A model generated the notes under the pieces. The model ran no database searches and was not told the origin of the DNA. It worked only from the letters and a program-made list of their open reading frames with translations. Position numbers and translations under genes: made by a program. This document shows positions 1 through 6,045 of a stretch of DNA of 13,653 nt, piece by piece. Every line of letters begins with the position of its first letter. The stretch's first letter is position 1. The stretch comes from CAKOSP01 sp964372145 (GTDB taxonomy: Bacteria; Bacillota_I; Bacilli_A; RF39; UBA660), in contig CAYJPM010000029.1 of assembly GCA_964372145.1 (NCBI GenBank), positions 1 through 13,653 of the forward strand, in the 5' to 3' direction.

Positions 1-649
1 ATCCAAGAGTATGACTAGTCACTTTACGTCCACTGAAAAGCCAAAAACCTTCTTTTTTTGCAGTAAACGATGGTAAAAACTCACTTTCAAATATATAATC
101 ACCTGTATTCATAATTCCAGTATCTATATATTGAGTTCCAGTACTTACTATATATTCTAAATTATTAAATGGAACTACAATAAAATCATATTGTAAATTA
201 AGTGATAAATTTATATTAGATGTTATATCACTTTTATAATAAAATCTTATTTCAATAGTTGACACACTATTCGGAGCAAAAAATAAAGATTCTTTATTTA
301 ATATTTCGTATTTAATATTAAGATTATTATTAAATAATTCTTCTATATTTTCTAAATAATAATTATCATTAGTATCATTAGTTATTTCTATTTCATACGT
401 TATAGTGGAATTTTGATTAGGTAAAGATACATGTAAATTAGTACTATTTTCTAAAAAATCACTCCCGTAAGTTTCATAAGCACCATTTACTTGTTCTTTA
501 ATAGTAATATTAGAAACTTTTAAAATTGAAGGAGCAATGACTACTGCTTCACCACTAATCATTAAATTAGCATTTAATGTTGAATACCCTATACTCATAA
601 ATAATATACATAAAAAAATCATAAAACTAAAAATAATGCTTCTTTTCAT
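1..649 (-). CDS. Secreted or surface protein, N-terminal part (runs off left edge)
   Basis: The frame is open from an ATG at 649 to the window edge, so at least 216 residues are visible and the C-terminus is missing. A strong ribosome binding site (AAAGGAGAAAT) sits directly before the ATG and fixes the start. Residues 1-6 are basic, 5-20 form a hydrophobic signal or anchor segment, and the following GYSTLNANLMISGEA is typical of Firmicutes surface proteins with a SipW/TasA-like export region. Residues about 40-160 look like beta-rich, Asn/Thr-rich extracellular sequence. Around 166-178 the motif YIVSTGTQYIDTGI marks the start of a concanavalin/LamG-like module common in gut Firmicutes surface proteins. 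No catalytic motif is visible. It is probably a cell-surface or adhesive protein; the ligand cannot be told. Known family features are the signal and STGTQYIDTG motif; the role is inferred. Confidence 0.8.
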   Translation of the reverse strand, partial: MKRSIIFSFMIFLCILFMSIGYSTLNANLMISGEAVVIAPSILKVSNITIKEQVNGAYETYGSDFLENSTNLHVSLPNQNSTITYEIEITNDTNDNYYLENIEELFNNNLNIKYEILNKESLFFAPNSVSTIEIRFYYKSDITSNINLSLNLQYDFIVVPFNNLEYIVSTGTQYIDTGIMNTGDYIFESEFLPSFTAKKEGFWLFSGRKVTSHTLG

Positions 650-685
650 ATTTCTCCTTTAATTATTTACAATATAGTATCACTT

Positions 686-691
686 ATTATA
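686..691 (-). promoter_or_regulatory. Possible -10 box for the surface protein gene
   Basis: TATAAT lies 36 bases upstream of the ATG at 649 on the minus strand. No good -35 hexamer is found 16-18 bases further upstream, and there is no TGn extension. A second weak candidate (TGATACTAT) lies closer to the gene. Confidence 0.35.
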
Positions 692-726
692 TTTTACCAT
701 AATAACAAAAATATTCTTAACGCATA

Positions 727-748
727 AAAAAACAGATATTAATATCTA
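727..748 (-). terminator. Rho-independent terminator after the 103-aa gene
   Basis: Read on the minus strand, the palindrome AGATATTAATATCT is followed by GTTTTTTT. The stem is short (5 base pairs around a TTAA loop) and overlaps the TAG stop at 746-748. The position, between two minus-strand units and before the next promoter, supports the call although the stem is weak. Confidence 0.5.
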
Positions 749-1057
749 TTTTAAAATCAAATCTCTTCTTTCAATAATAGAAACCATATCCTTAGTTTCA
801 AATTTAATTTTTTGAACTTCAACTAGTTCATCAAAAATCATTTTACTCAACTTAATATATACAGGAGAATCATTATTAGTTTGACTAAAAAAATCATTAG
901 AAATCATATCAAAAAAAATATCTATTTTCTCTTTAAAATTATCTATATCAAAATTATTAATACTTTTATAATCTTTCGATAATTCAGCATCAATCTCAAG
1001 ATAAATTAAGATTGTTTTATTATATAATAATATATCTTTTTTAAATATCAGTTTCAT
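746..1057 (-). CDS. Small uncharacterised protein (103 aa)
   Basis: I do not recognise this protein. It is 103 residues long, rich in Ile, Asp and Lys, with no signal peptide or clear membrane segment. The first 25 residues could form beta strands (KLIFKKDILLYNKTILIYLEI), and residues 40-100 look amphipathic and helical. The start is supported by AAAGG six bases upstream of the ATG (AAAGGTATAGATG). It overlaps the last 17 bases of the GrpB-Nudix gene, so the two are very likely translationally coupled and co-transcribed, ending at the terminator just after the stop. Its role may relate to its partner, but nothing in the sequence proves it. It could be a lineage-specific protein. Confidence 0.6.
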   Translation of the reverse strand: MKLIFKKDILLYNKTILIYLEIDAELSKDYKSINNFDIDNFKEKIDIFFDMISNDFFSQTNNDSPVYIKLSKMIFDELVEVQKIKFETKDMVSIIERRDLILK

Positions 1058-2030
1058 CTATACCTTTAACATTCCAAGAGTTATTTTTAAATTTTATTAC
1101 CTCATCAACAAACATTTTATGAGTATCATAATATGTCATATTATTAGGTAATTCATCAAATAACGCTACTTCATCCATTTCATGGAATAATTCGTTATTA
1201 CCCATATCTATAACTTCAGCATAACAAATTAATCCATAAGTAGATATTTTATAAAAACATACTTTTTCTATATCAGCATTACTTATACCTGTTTCTTCTA
1301 AAAGTTCTCTTTTAGCAGCTGTAAGCCAATCTTCTCCAACTTCCATATGTCCACCTGGAACTTCCCATGTTCCTTTTTCTTTATGTTTACACAAAATCCA
1401 TTTATCTTTATATCTACTTACTATAATAACTCTAGTAAGTTCACTATCTAAAATATGATTAAGTTCAAATAATTTAACTGGAATTATTTTAGATTCACTA
1501 GCTTTTATAATCATATTCTTAATAAAGTCATCTTTAGATTTAGTGTACATAACTCTATTATTTGAGTATTTTAAAGCAAGATCCTCTTTTAATTTTTGAT
1601 ATTCTAATAATGCTTCTAAATTATTTCTTAAATAATCTCTAAATAAAATACTTTCTTTATATCTATCACTATTTAATTCCATTAAATGAATAAGAATTGA
1701 TGTATAATCTTTATCACCTTTTACTATTAATATTTCATTAATATCTAAACTATTTCTTACCTCATATTCTTTATTAATATTAAATAAATTTAAATAATAT
1801 TCAAAATCTTTAAATTTATCAACTCCTATAGCGATATCTATAATTGGTTTAGCTTTTAGTCCTTTAACAGATGTTGAACCAATATGATCAATTACTATAT
1901 TTTCATTCCTAAATATTTTTAACAAGTTTTCTTTTTCTATCTTATATTCTTCAATAAACTTTTCATAATTATCTTCTAATTTTACTGTTCCCTTTATTAA
2001 TCCCATCATACACAATCTTTCTAAAACCAT
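1041..2030 (-). CDS. GrpB-family nucleotidyltransferase-like domain fused to a Nudix hydrolase
   Basis: The 329-residue protein has two domains. Residues about 9-175 are GrpB/UPF0157-like: the signature HIGSTSV (49-55) followed by KPIID (61-65) matches the nucleotidyltransferase-fold family, whose substrate is not established. Residues about 195-320 are a Nudix hydrolase with an intact box at 227-249 (G227, E233, R241 E242, E245 E246, G248), expected to bind a metal and cleave an X-linked nucleoside diphosphate. The start is uncertain. The ATG at 2030 has only a weak upstream AAGTGA. ATGs at 2009 and 2006, just before GLIKGTVKL where GrpB homology begins, follow a weak AGAAAGATT and would fit a promoter at 2029-2037. 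The gene starts right after the ftsW stop and couples to the 103-aa gene downstream. Confidence 0.85.
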   Translation of the reverse strand: MVLERLCMMGLIKGTVKLEDNYEKFIEEYKIEKENLLKIFRNENIVIDHIGSTSVKGLKAKPIIDIAIGVDKFKDFEYYLNLFNINKEYEVRNSLDINEILIVKGDKDYTSILIHLMELNSDRYKESILFRDYLRNNLEALLEYQKLKEDLALKYSNNRVMYTKSKDDFIKNMIIKASESKIIPVKLFELNHILDSELTRVIIVSRYKDKWILCKHKEKGTWEVPGGHMEVGEDWLTAAKRELLEETGISNADIEKVCFYKISTYGLICYAEVIDMGNNELFHEMDEVALFDELPNNMTYYDTHKMFVDEVIKFKNNSWNVKGIDETDI

Positions 2031-2037
2031 TATATCA
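2029..2037 (-). promoter_or_regulatory. Extended -10 promoter at the end of ftsW
   Basis: TGATATAAT on the minus strand matches the extended -10 consensus TGnTATAAT exactly, and its TGA is the stop codon of ftsW. The -35 region is poor (TTTTAA at 17 bases). A transcript starting about seven bases downstream would exclude the ATG at 2030 and favour the ATG at 2009 or 2006 as the start of the GrpB-Nudix gene. Confidence 0.45.
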
Positions 2038-2179
2038 CTTTTTACTTATATTTAAAACGATTCCTATACTTGCGAGTGAAATAAGTAAACTTGAACCACC
2101 ATATGATAAAAACGGTAGTGTAACCCCAGTTACTGGTATTAAACCAACTACTACTGCTAAATTAAGAAGTGATTGTATT
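2035..2179 (-). CDS. ftsW: FtsW/RodA-type polymerase, C-terminal end (cut by the assembly gap)
   Basis: This fragment encodes 47 residues ending in a TGA stop. It begins IQSLLNLAVVVGLIPVTG, identical to residues 314-331 of the large ftsW fragment to the right, and continues VTLPFLSYGGSSLL, the hallmark final transmembrane region of SEDS proteins (FtsW, RodA, SpoVE). It is therefore the true C-terminus of that gene and not a separate gene. Joining the two pieces at the shared 54 bases gives a protein of about 360 residues, the normal length for FtsW. Any start codon placed to the right of the N run is an artefact of reading through the gap. Confidence 0.85.
2126..2179. repeat. 54-base direct duplication, copy 1 (left of gap)
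   Basis: Identical base for base to 2295-2348 and ending exactly at the N run. It encodes the same ftsW residues as the other copy, which points to one genomic segment represented twice at a contig junction. Confidence 0.95.
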
Positions 2180-2189
2180 NNNNNNNNNN
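2180..2189. other. Assembly gap (10 N)
   Basis: Ten N characters interrupt ftsW. Gaps of exactly 10 N are usually scaffolder placeholders, so the true distance is unknown. Here it is likely negative, because the two flanks share 54 bases. Confidence 0.97.
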
Positions 2190-2294
2190 TTTCAGATTTT
2201 TTTAATTGAATTTTTAATAACATTAACCTTGACAAACTACTAATATAATATATTTTATCAACACTTTTCTATTTCCCACATTCGCAATGCGAAA
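2190..2294. other. 105-base sequence that replaces the expected ftsW end
   Basis: On the right-hand contig, ftsW runs through the shared 54 bases. Instead of the expected VTLPFLSYGG end it then enters this 105-base stretch and hits a stop after FALRMWEIEKC. The junction carries a perfect 6-base inverted repeat, TTCGCA-A-TGCGAA (2281-2293). No gene is recognisable inside it. It may be an alternative strain junction, a mobile-element edge, or a chimeric contig end. Confidence 0.7.
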
Positions 2295-3286
2295 CCAGTT
2301 ACTGGTATTAAACCAACTACTACTGCTAAATTAAGAAGTGATTGTATTAAAATACTGCTTCCTATTCCAAAAGATAAATACTTAGCAAATAAATCTGTTT
2401 GTCTTAAAGATATTTTTATAATTCTATAAAATATAAATAATAAAAAACCAGTTACAATTAATACACCTAAGAAACCAAATTCTTCACTTATAATTGAAAA
2501 TATAAAATCTGTTTGAGGTTCTGGCAGATAAAAATGTTTTTGTCTTGATGACATAAATCCTTGTCCAAGTAAACCACCTGGCCCTATAGCGTATAAACTT
2601 TGTATTATTTGAAAACCTGATCCTAAAGGATCACTCCATGGATTTAAAAACGATACTATTCTAGCAACTCTATAAGGAGCTACTACAATAAGGCCTACCA
2701 CACCTAATAAACCTGCTATACCAAGTTTAATAAAGAAACCTAACTTAATACCAGATGCAAATATTATAATTATAGAACTTAAAAACAGCACTACTCCAGT
2801 ACCAAAATCAGGTTGTAACATTATAAGTCCAAACATAAGTATAACAACACCAAGTAAAGGAATAATATTCTTAACACTGTTATATACATTAATTTTATTC
2901 ATAGTTAAATAATTAGAAGTAAATATAATAAGAGCAAGTTTAGCAGCTTCACTAGGTTGTACTCCTAAAGATCCTATTCCAAACCAACTACGAGACCCAT
3001 TTCTTATCGTACCTATTCCAGGAATTAATACTAATATTAATAATATAATAGACCCCAATATAATCAATTTATTATATTTCTTATATATATTATAATCTAT
3101 CTTAGAAATTATATATACTGCTATGATACCAATAAATAAAAATAAACTTTGAGATTTCAAAAACCTATAAGGATCATTAAACTTATATTCAGCCCATACA
3201 TAACTAGCAGAATAAATCATTATACATCCAAATATAGATAATATTATAACCGCTATTAATAGTAATTTATCTACTTTTTTATTCAT
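2258..3286 (-). CDS. ftsW: FtsW/RodA/SpoVE-family peptidoglycan glycosyltransferase, N-terminal and central part
   Basis: This is a SEDS-family integral membrane protein that polymerises lipid II into glycan strands with a partner class B penicillin-binding protein. Residues 1-331 are authentic: about nine hydrophobic segments, QPSEAAKL (110-117), LQPDFGTG (157-164), FLNPWSDPLGSG (213-224), and the extracellular PEPQTDFIF, in which D260 corresponds to the essential SEDS aspartate. The usual His before TDFIF is Gln here. FLNPWSDP and QIIQSLYAIG favour FtsW/SpoVE over RodA. The last 11 residues (FALRMWEIEKC) are not FtsW sequence; the real end lies at 2035-2179 across the gap. No ribosome binding site precedes the ATG at 3286. 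A TATAAT ends only five bases upstream, so translation may be leaderless. Confidence 0.85.
   Translation of the reverse strand: MNKKVDKLLLIAVIILSIFGCIMIYSASYVWAEYKFNDPYRFLKSQSLFLFIGIIAVYIISKIDYNIYKKYNKLIILGSIILLILVLIPGIGTIRNGSRSWFGIGSLGVQPSEAAKLALIIFTSNYLTMNKINVYNSVKNIIPLLGVVILMFGLIMLQPDFGTGVVLFLSSIIIIFASGIKLGFFIKLGIAGLLGVVGLIVVAPYRVARIVSFLNPWSDPLGSGFQIIQSLYAIGPGGLLGQGFMSSRQKHFYLPEPQTDFIFSIISEEFGFLGVLIVTGFLLFIFYRIIKISLRQTDLFAKYLSFGIGSSILIQSLLNLAVVVGLIPVTGFALRMWEIEKC
2295..2348. repeat. 54-base direct duplication, copy 2 (inside ftsW)
   Basis: Exact copy of 2126-2179. Identity stops at the left where C becomes A (2125 versus 2294). On the right this copy continues normally into ftsW while copy 1 meets the N run. 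Confidence 0.95.
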
Positions 3287-3291
3287 ACTTA

Positions 3292-3297
3292 ATTATA
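3292..3297 (-). promoter_or_regulatory. -10 box immediately before the ftsW start codon
   Basis: TATAAT ends five bases before the ftsW ATG, so transcription would begin at or next to the start codon. The -35 position overlaps the upstream terminator stem and matches poorly (AGTATT at 17 bases), so the assignment rests on the perfect -10 alone. Confidence 0.4.
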
Positions 3298-3302
3298 TTT
3301 TA

Positions 3303-3338
3303 TAAAAAAATAAAAATACTAATTACTTAGTATTTTTA
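3303..3338 (-). terminator. Strong terminator hairpin, repeat element copy 1
   Basis: A perfect 12-base-pair stem (3311-3322 with 3327-3338) with loop TTAC (plus-strand reading) is followed on the minus strand by a run of seven T. It ends the endonuclease/phosphatase transcript before ftsW. The hairpin is nearly identical to the one at 5697-5722, differing at one stem position. Confidence 0.85.
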
Positions 3339-3437
3339 TCGGAGTGTTCAGCAGTTAAAAAAGATTCCTTAATTAACTTTTTAACTATCTCATAGCCTTT
3401 AAACTCTTCTTGGCTAATATTCAGTTTTCATTATCAT
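3323..3437 (-). pseudogene. Frameshifted mini-gene between the EEP gene and its terminator
   Basis: A 33-codon open frame reads NISQEEFKGYEIVKKLIKES followed by FLTAEHSDKNTK and a TAA inside the terminator stem. It has balanced, protein-like composition but no usable start: a TGA lies two codons before it. An ATG at 3437 or 3431 (MIMKTE) opens in another frame and stops after a few codons, and deleting one base there would join the two into a protein of about 37 residues. Either this is a decayed small gene, a sequencing or consensus error, or the frame is chance. I do not recognise the sequence. Confidence 0.35.
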
Positions 3438-3449
3438 TTCAAATATTTA

Positions 3450-4334
3450 TTATTTTAATTGAAAATCAACTATAATTGGAAAATGATCACTAACTGGCTT
3501 ATCCATATATAAATAACTTGGATCAACTCTATAGTTATATATATCAAAATCATTTTTACTAGAAAATATATAATCAATAGTTATAAAGTGAAACAATTTA
3601 TTATTAGAATTATAATTTATAGTACCATATTTCATACTACTTTCAGCAACTTTTTTTGTATCATCTAATTCTTTTGTGAATTTATAATAATCTAAAAAGA
3701 AACTAGGTACATTCATATCACCAGTTAACAAATATGGAAATTCATTTTCAGATATAGTTTCATTTATAAGTTCGATAGATTCATCTACTGCTAAATTACC
3801 TTCATGATCCAAATGCGTATTATTAATTGTAAATATTTCTCCAGTAATTTTATTTTCAAGAGTTACACTTGTCATAATTCTATAAGTTGATGCATCCCAT
3901 CCAATTGAAACTTCACCAGGAGTTTCAGAAAGCCAAATAGTATCACTATCAACTATTTCGAATTTATCAGTTAAATAAAATATTGGAGCATATTCACCTG
4001 AAGTAGCACCATCTTCTCTTCCTACTCCTACAAAACTATAGTTTTCAAGCAAAACAGGTAATCCATCATAATTATTCATCCAACCATAATTTGCCTCTTG
4101 AAGTGTTATAATATCTGCTTCATAACTTAATAATTGTTCAACGATAACGTTCTTTCTATCAACAAATTCATCTAACCAATCTTCTGCATATTTAACATTG
4201 TAATTAACTATTCTATATAAATCATCTTCCTTTTTTGGAACACTTTTTATATTCCAAGAAAAGAAATATATAATGAACATTATTAATAAAAATATTAATG
4301 TAATTATTATTACTTTTTTCTTTGTTATTTCCAT
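3450..4334 (-). CDS. Membrane-anchored endonuclease/exonuclease/phosphatase (EEP) family protein
   Basis: The 294-residue protein has one N-terminal membrane segment (8-27) and a DNase I-like EEP domain (about 38-292) predicted outside the membrane. Catalytic landmarks are all visible: N46 in VNYNV, E80 in TLQE, H174 in NNTHLD, D206 and N208 in TGDMN, D254 in IDYIF, and the terminal S282-D283-H284. The family hydrolyses phosphodiester or phosphomonoester bonds in nucleic acids, phosphoinositides or sphingomyelin with a divalent metal; the substrate cannot be read from sequence. A good ribosome binding site (GGAG, eight bases before the ATG) sets the start. It has its own extended -10 promoter and ends at the hairpin at 3303-3338. 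A surface nuclease for scavenging is one possibility; another hydrolase role is equally open. Confidence 0.88.
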   Translation of the reverse strand: MEITKKKVIIITLIFLLIMFIIYFFSWNIKSVPKKEDDLYRIVNYNVKYAEDWLDEFVDRKNVIVEQLLSYEADIITLQEANYGWMNNYDGLPVLLENYSFVGVGREDGATSGEYAPIFYLTDKFEIVDSDTIWLSETPGEVSIGWDASTYRIMTSVTLENKITGEIFTINNTHLDHEGNLAVDESIELINETISENEFPYLLTGDMNVPSFFLDYYKFTKELDDTKKVAESSMKYGTINYNSNNKLFHFITIDYIFSSKNDFDIYNYRVDPSYLYMDKPVSDHFPIIVDFQLK

Positions 4335-4361
4335 TTTCTTTCTCCAATATTATTTAATATA

Positions 4362-4370
4362 ATTATATCA
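4362..4370 (-). promoter_or_regulatory. Extended -10 promoter of the EEP gene
   Basis: TGATATAAT matches TGnTATAAT perfectly and lies 27 bases before the ATG at 4334, with the GGAG site in between. The -35 hexamer at 17 bases is TACAAA, only a partial match, as expected for extended -10 promoters. Confidence 0.7.
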
Positions 4371-4466
4371 CATCCAAATAAAAATTTGTAGTAACTAACG
4401 AACATACTTCAAACAAAATTCTTAAACCGTTTCTTATAATACTTATTACAGCAATTAATACTAATA

Positions 4467-5633
4467 TTAACCTTTCATATTTTTAAGTATACTTATCTGC
4501 CTATTTAATACTATACATATTCTATTTATTCTTGAATCACTCATTTTAGTTATATATTGATATTTATGTAATAAATTATCAAACTCTTCCACTACTCCAT
4601 CTAAGTTATCAAAATTAATTCTATTTAATTTTTTTATATTACCAATTATTTTATTGAAAGTTTCAATTTTATAAAAAAACTTACATTCATTATTTATTAT
4701 AACTTCATTATCACCACAATTAATTATATTAAGTGATTGACCAGTATCAAATATCGAAGCAATATCAATAATATCTAAATTATTTACATTTCTAATAACT
4801 CCAAAATTATTTAAATGCCTATCTTCATTTAGCATTATAAAATCTAATATAAACATATTTTCTATTTTTTCTCTTACATTCTTAATTTTAAATTCTTTTA
4901 ACAAATTTATATATTTTTCATAATCTTCAATCTCAAAATCTTTCTTAAAATCATTTAATATAACACTTGCAGGAATATACTCAGTATCAATATTAATAAA
5001 ACATGGACACTTAGAGACTATTTGATTATTTACTATATCTAAATCATATTTGACATGATTAAATCCTAATCTTTCACATATTAGAGATGCTAAAACTTCA
5101 TTAAAAGGTTGTAATACATCATTTTTATATCCACCTTTTAATAAGTATCTTATATTATTATCCAGTACCCAAGATTTTTTCAACATTCCATCAGTTGTAT
5201 TATCAGGACTTTTTAAAGAAACATTATCATAATTAATATTCTTGGAAAATACTACTTCTGATAAATTAAATGAGTCAAAATTATTTTCAAAAAAATTTAT
5301 ATTTTCATGATTTACTTTACTATTAAATGGCTTTATCCAGTATTGATCAGATAACGACAAGGCATAATGCTTATCTAATAAATGCTCAGCAAGTGATACA
5401 TTTAATTTATCAAGTAATACACTAACATTATCTCTATATTTAGGTATACCTCTTCCTTTATACCATTTGTTAAGTTCATACAACACATCATTATTATTAA
5501 TATATATATTACATATATTCAGCGGAGCATATTTTATATTCTTTACATCAAGTATTAAATCAAAACCTTTTAATACTTCATTATATTCTAAAACCATTAC
5601 CTCAACATTCTTATTCATTAATATACATTTCAT
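4467..5633 (-). CDS. HipA-like (CtkA-like) serine/threonine kinase
   Basis: This 388-residue protein matches the stand-alone HipA_C kinase family of Firmicutes. Landmarks are SLSDQYWIKP (93-102) before the kinase core, SPDNTTDGMLKK (142-153), the nucleotide-binding LKGG (165-168), PFNEVLAS (176-183), the catalytic loop NEDRHLNNFG (269-278, with D271 and N275) and the metal-binding FDTG (295-298). All key kinase residues are present, so it should be active. HipA toxins phosphorylate glutamyl-tRNA synthetase in E. coli, but the targets of this subfamily are not known. No HipB-like helix-turn-helix antitoxin gene lies beside it. It has its own promoter and strong ribosome binding site (AAGGAG, six bases before the ATG), and is flanked by a terminator upstream. 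I am sure of the kinase fold and unsure of any toxin role. Confidence 0.85.
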   Translation of the reverse strand: MKCILMNKNVEVMVLEYNEVLKGFDLILDVKNIKYAPLNICNIYINNNDVLYELNKWYKGRGIPKYRDNVSVLLDKLNVSLAEHLLDKHYALSLSDQYWIKPFNSKVNHENINFFENNFDSFNLSEVVFSKNINYDNVSLKSPDNTTDGMLKKSWVLDNNIRYLLKGGYKNDVLQPFNEVLASLICERLGFNHVKYDLDIVNNQIVSKCPCFINIDTEYIPASVILNDFKKDFEIEDYEKYINLLKEFKIKNVREKIENMFILDFIMLNEDRHLNNFGVIRNVNNLDIIDIASIFDTGQSLNIINCGDNEVIINNECKFFYKIETFNKIIGNIKKLNRINFDNLDGVVEEFDNLLHKYQYITKMSDSRINRICIVLNRQISILKNMKG

Positions 5634-5665
5634 AATAACTCCTTAAGTTTACTTTTTGTAAATAA

Positions 5666-5694
5666 ATTATAACCTATAATAAATATTATCACAA
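5666..5694 (-). promoter_or_regulatory. Promoter of the HipA-like kinase gene
   Basis: On the minus strand TTGTGA and TATAAT are separated by exactly 17 bases (-35 at 5689-5694, -10 at 5666-5671). The predicted start near 5659 leaves a leader of about 26 bases containing AAGGAG. This is the best -35/-10 pair in the window and starts just after the preceding terminator. Confidence 0.75.
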
Positions 5695-5722
5695 TAAAAA
5701 ATACTAATTACTTAGCATTTTT
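5690..5722 (-). terminator. Terminator of the Nudix/MazG operon, repeat element copy 2
   Basis: An 11-base-pair stem (5697-5707 with 5712-5722) overlaps the TAA stop of the MazG-like gene and is followed on the minus strand by TTTTTT. It differs from the 3311-3338 hairpin by one base. That base makes a G-U pair in minus-strand RNA but an A-C mismatch in plus-strand RNA, fitting a minus-strand terminator. Confidence 0.8.
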
Positions 5723-6044
5723 ATTTTTTTACTCTTGCTAAAAATATCTTATCTTTAAAAGAACCTCTTTTATTACTTTTATCATCTGCGATATCAATAA
5801 CTTCATCTAAAGAACTATTTTCTATTTCAGCTAAACATTTAATAATTTCTAATAAATCAGCAAGTTCTTCTAATCTATCTTTTCCACTAGAACTTTTAAC
5901 TTCTTCTATTTCTTCATAAAACTTTTCTATTAAATGTTTCTTATAATCTTCATCATTTAATATATGATATATAGGTTCTTCACCATTATTTATTATAATC
6001 TCAGGTATTTTATCCCTAACTAACTTATTATATTCTTTATTCAT
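5721..6044 (-). CDS. MazG-like all-alpha NTP pyrophosphatase
   Basis: The 107-residue protein belongs to the small phosphoribosyl-ATP pyrophosphohydrolase/MazG-like house-cleaning family. YNKLVRDKIPEII at the N-terminus is the family signature. The metal-binding pattern ExxE...ExxD is present as E45/E48 and E60/D63, set in EEIEEV and EELADLLE. RGSFKDKIFLARV near the end also matches the family. Such enzymes hydrolyse non-canonical or excess NTPs or dNTPs to the monophosphate and pyrophosphate in the cytoplasm; the preferred nucleotide is not predictable. The length is normal. The ATG follows AAGGG at good spacing and starts one base after the stop of the upstream Nudix gene, so it is the last gene of the five-gene operon, ended by the hairpin overlapping its stop. 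Confidence 0.88.
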   Translation of the reverse strand: MNKEYNKLVRDKIPEIIINNGEEPIYHILNDEDYKKHLIEKFYEEIEEVKSSSGKDRLEELADLLEIIKCLAEIENSSLDEVIDIADDKSNKRGSFKDKIFLARVKK

Positions 6045-6045
6045 A

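Noticed and set aside
2035..2235. A 66-residue frame running across the N run
   Set aside because: Its first residues come from the alternative sequence right of the gap and its Xs from the N run; only the part left of 2180 is real ftsW coding.
4455..4470. Palindrome TTAATACTAATATTAA after the HipA-like gene as a terminator
   Set aside because: The stem is a short six AT pairs and no T run follows on the minus strand.
4363..4479. Hydrophobic open frame after the HipA-like gene, reading like a small membrane peptide (LILVLIAVISIIRNG...)
   Set aside because: It has no usable start codon, overlaps the previous stop in another frame and ends inside the EEP promoter. AT-rich DNA often yields such frames. 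It would need a homologue to be accepted.
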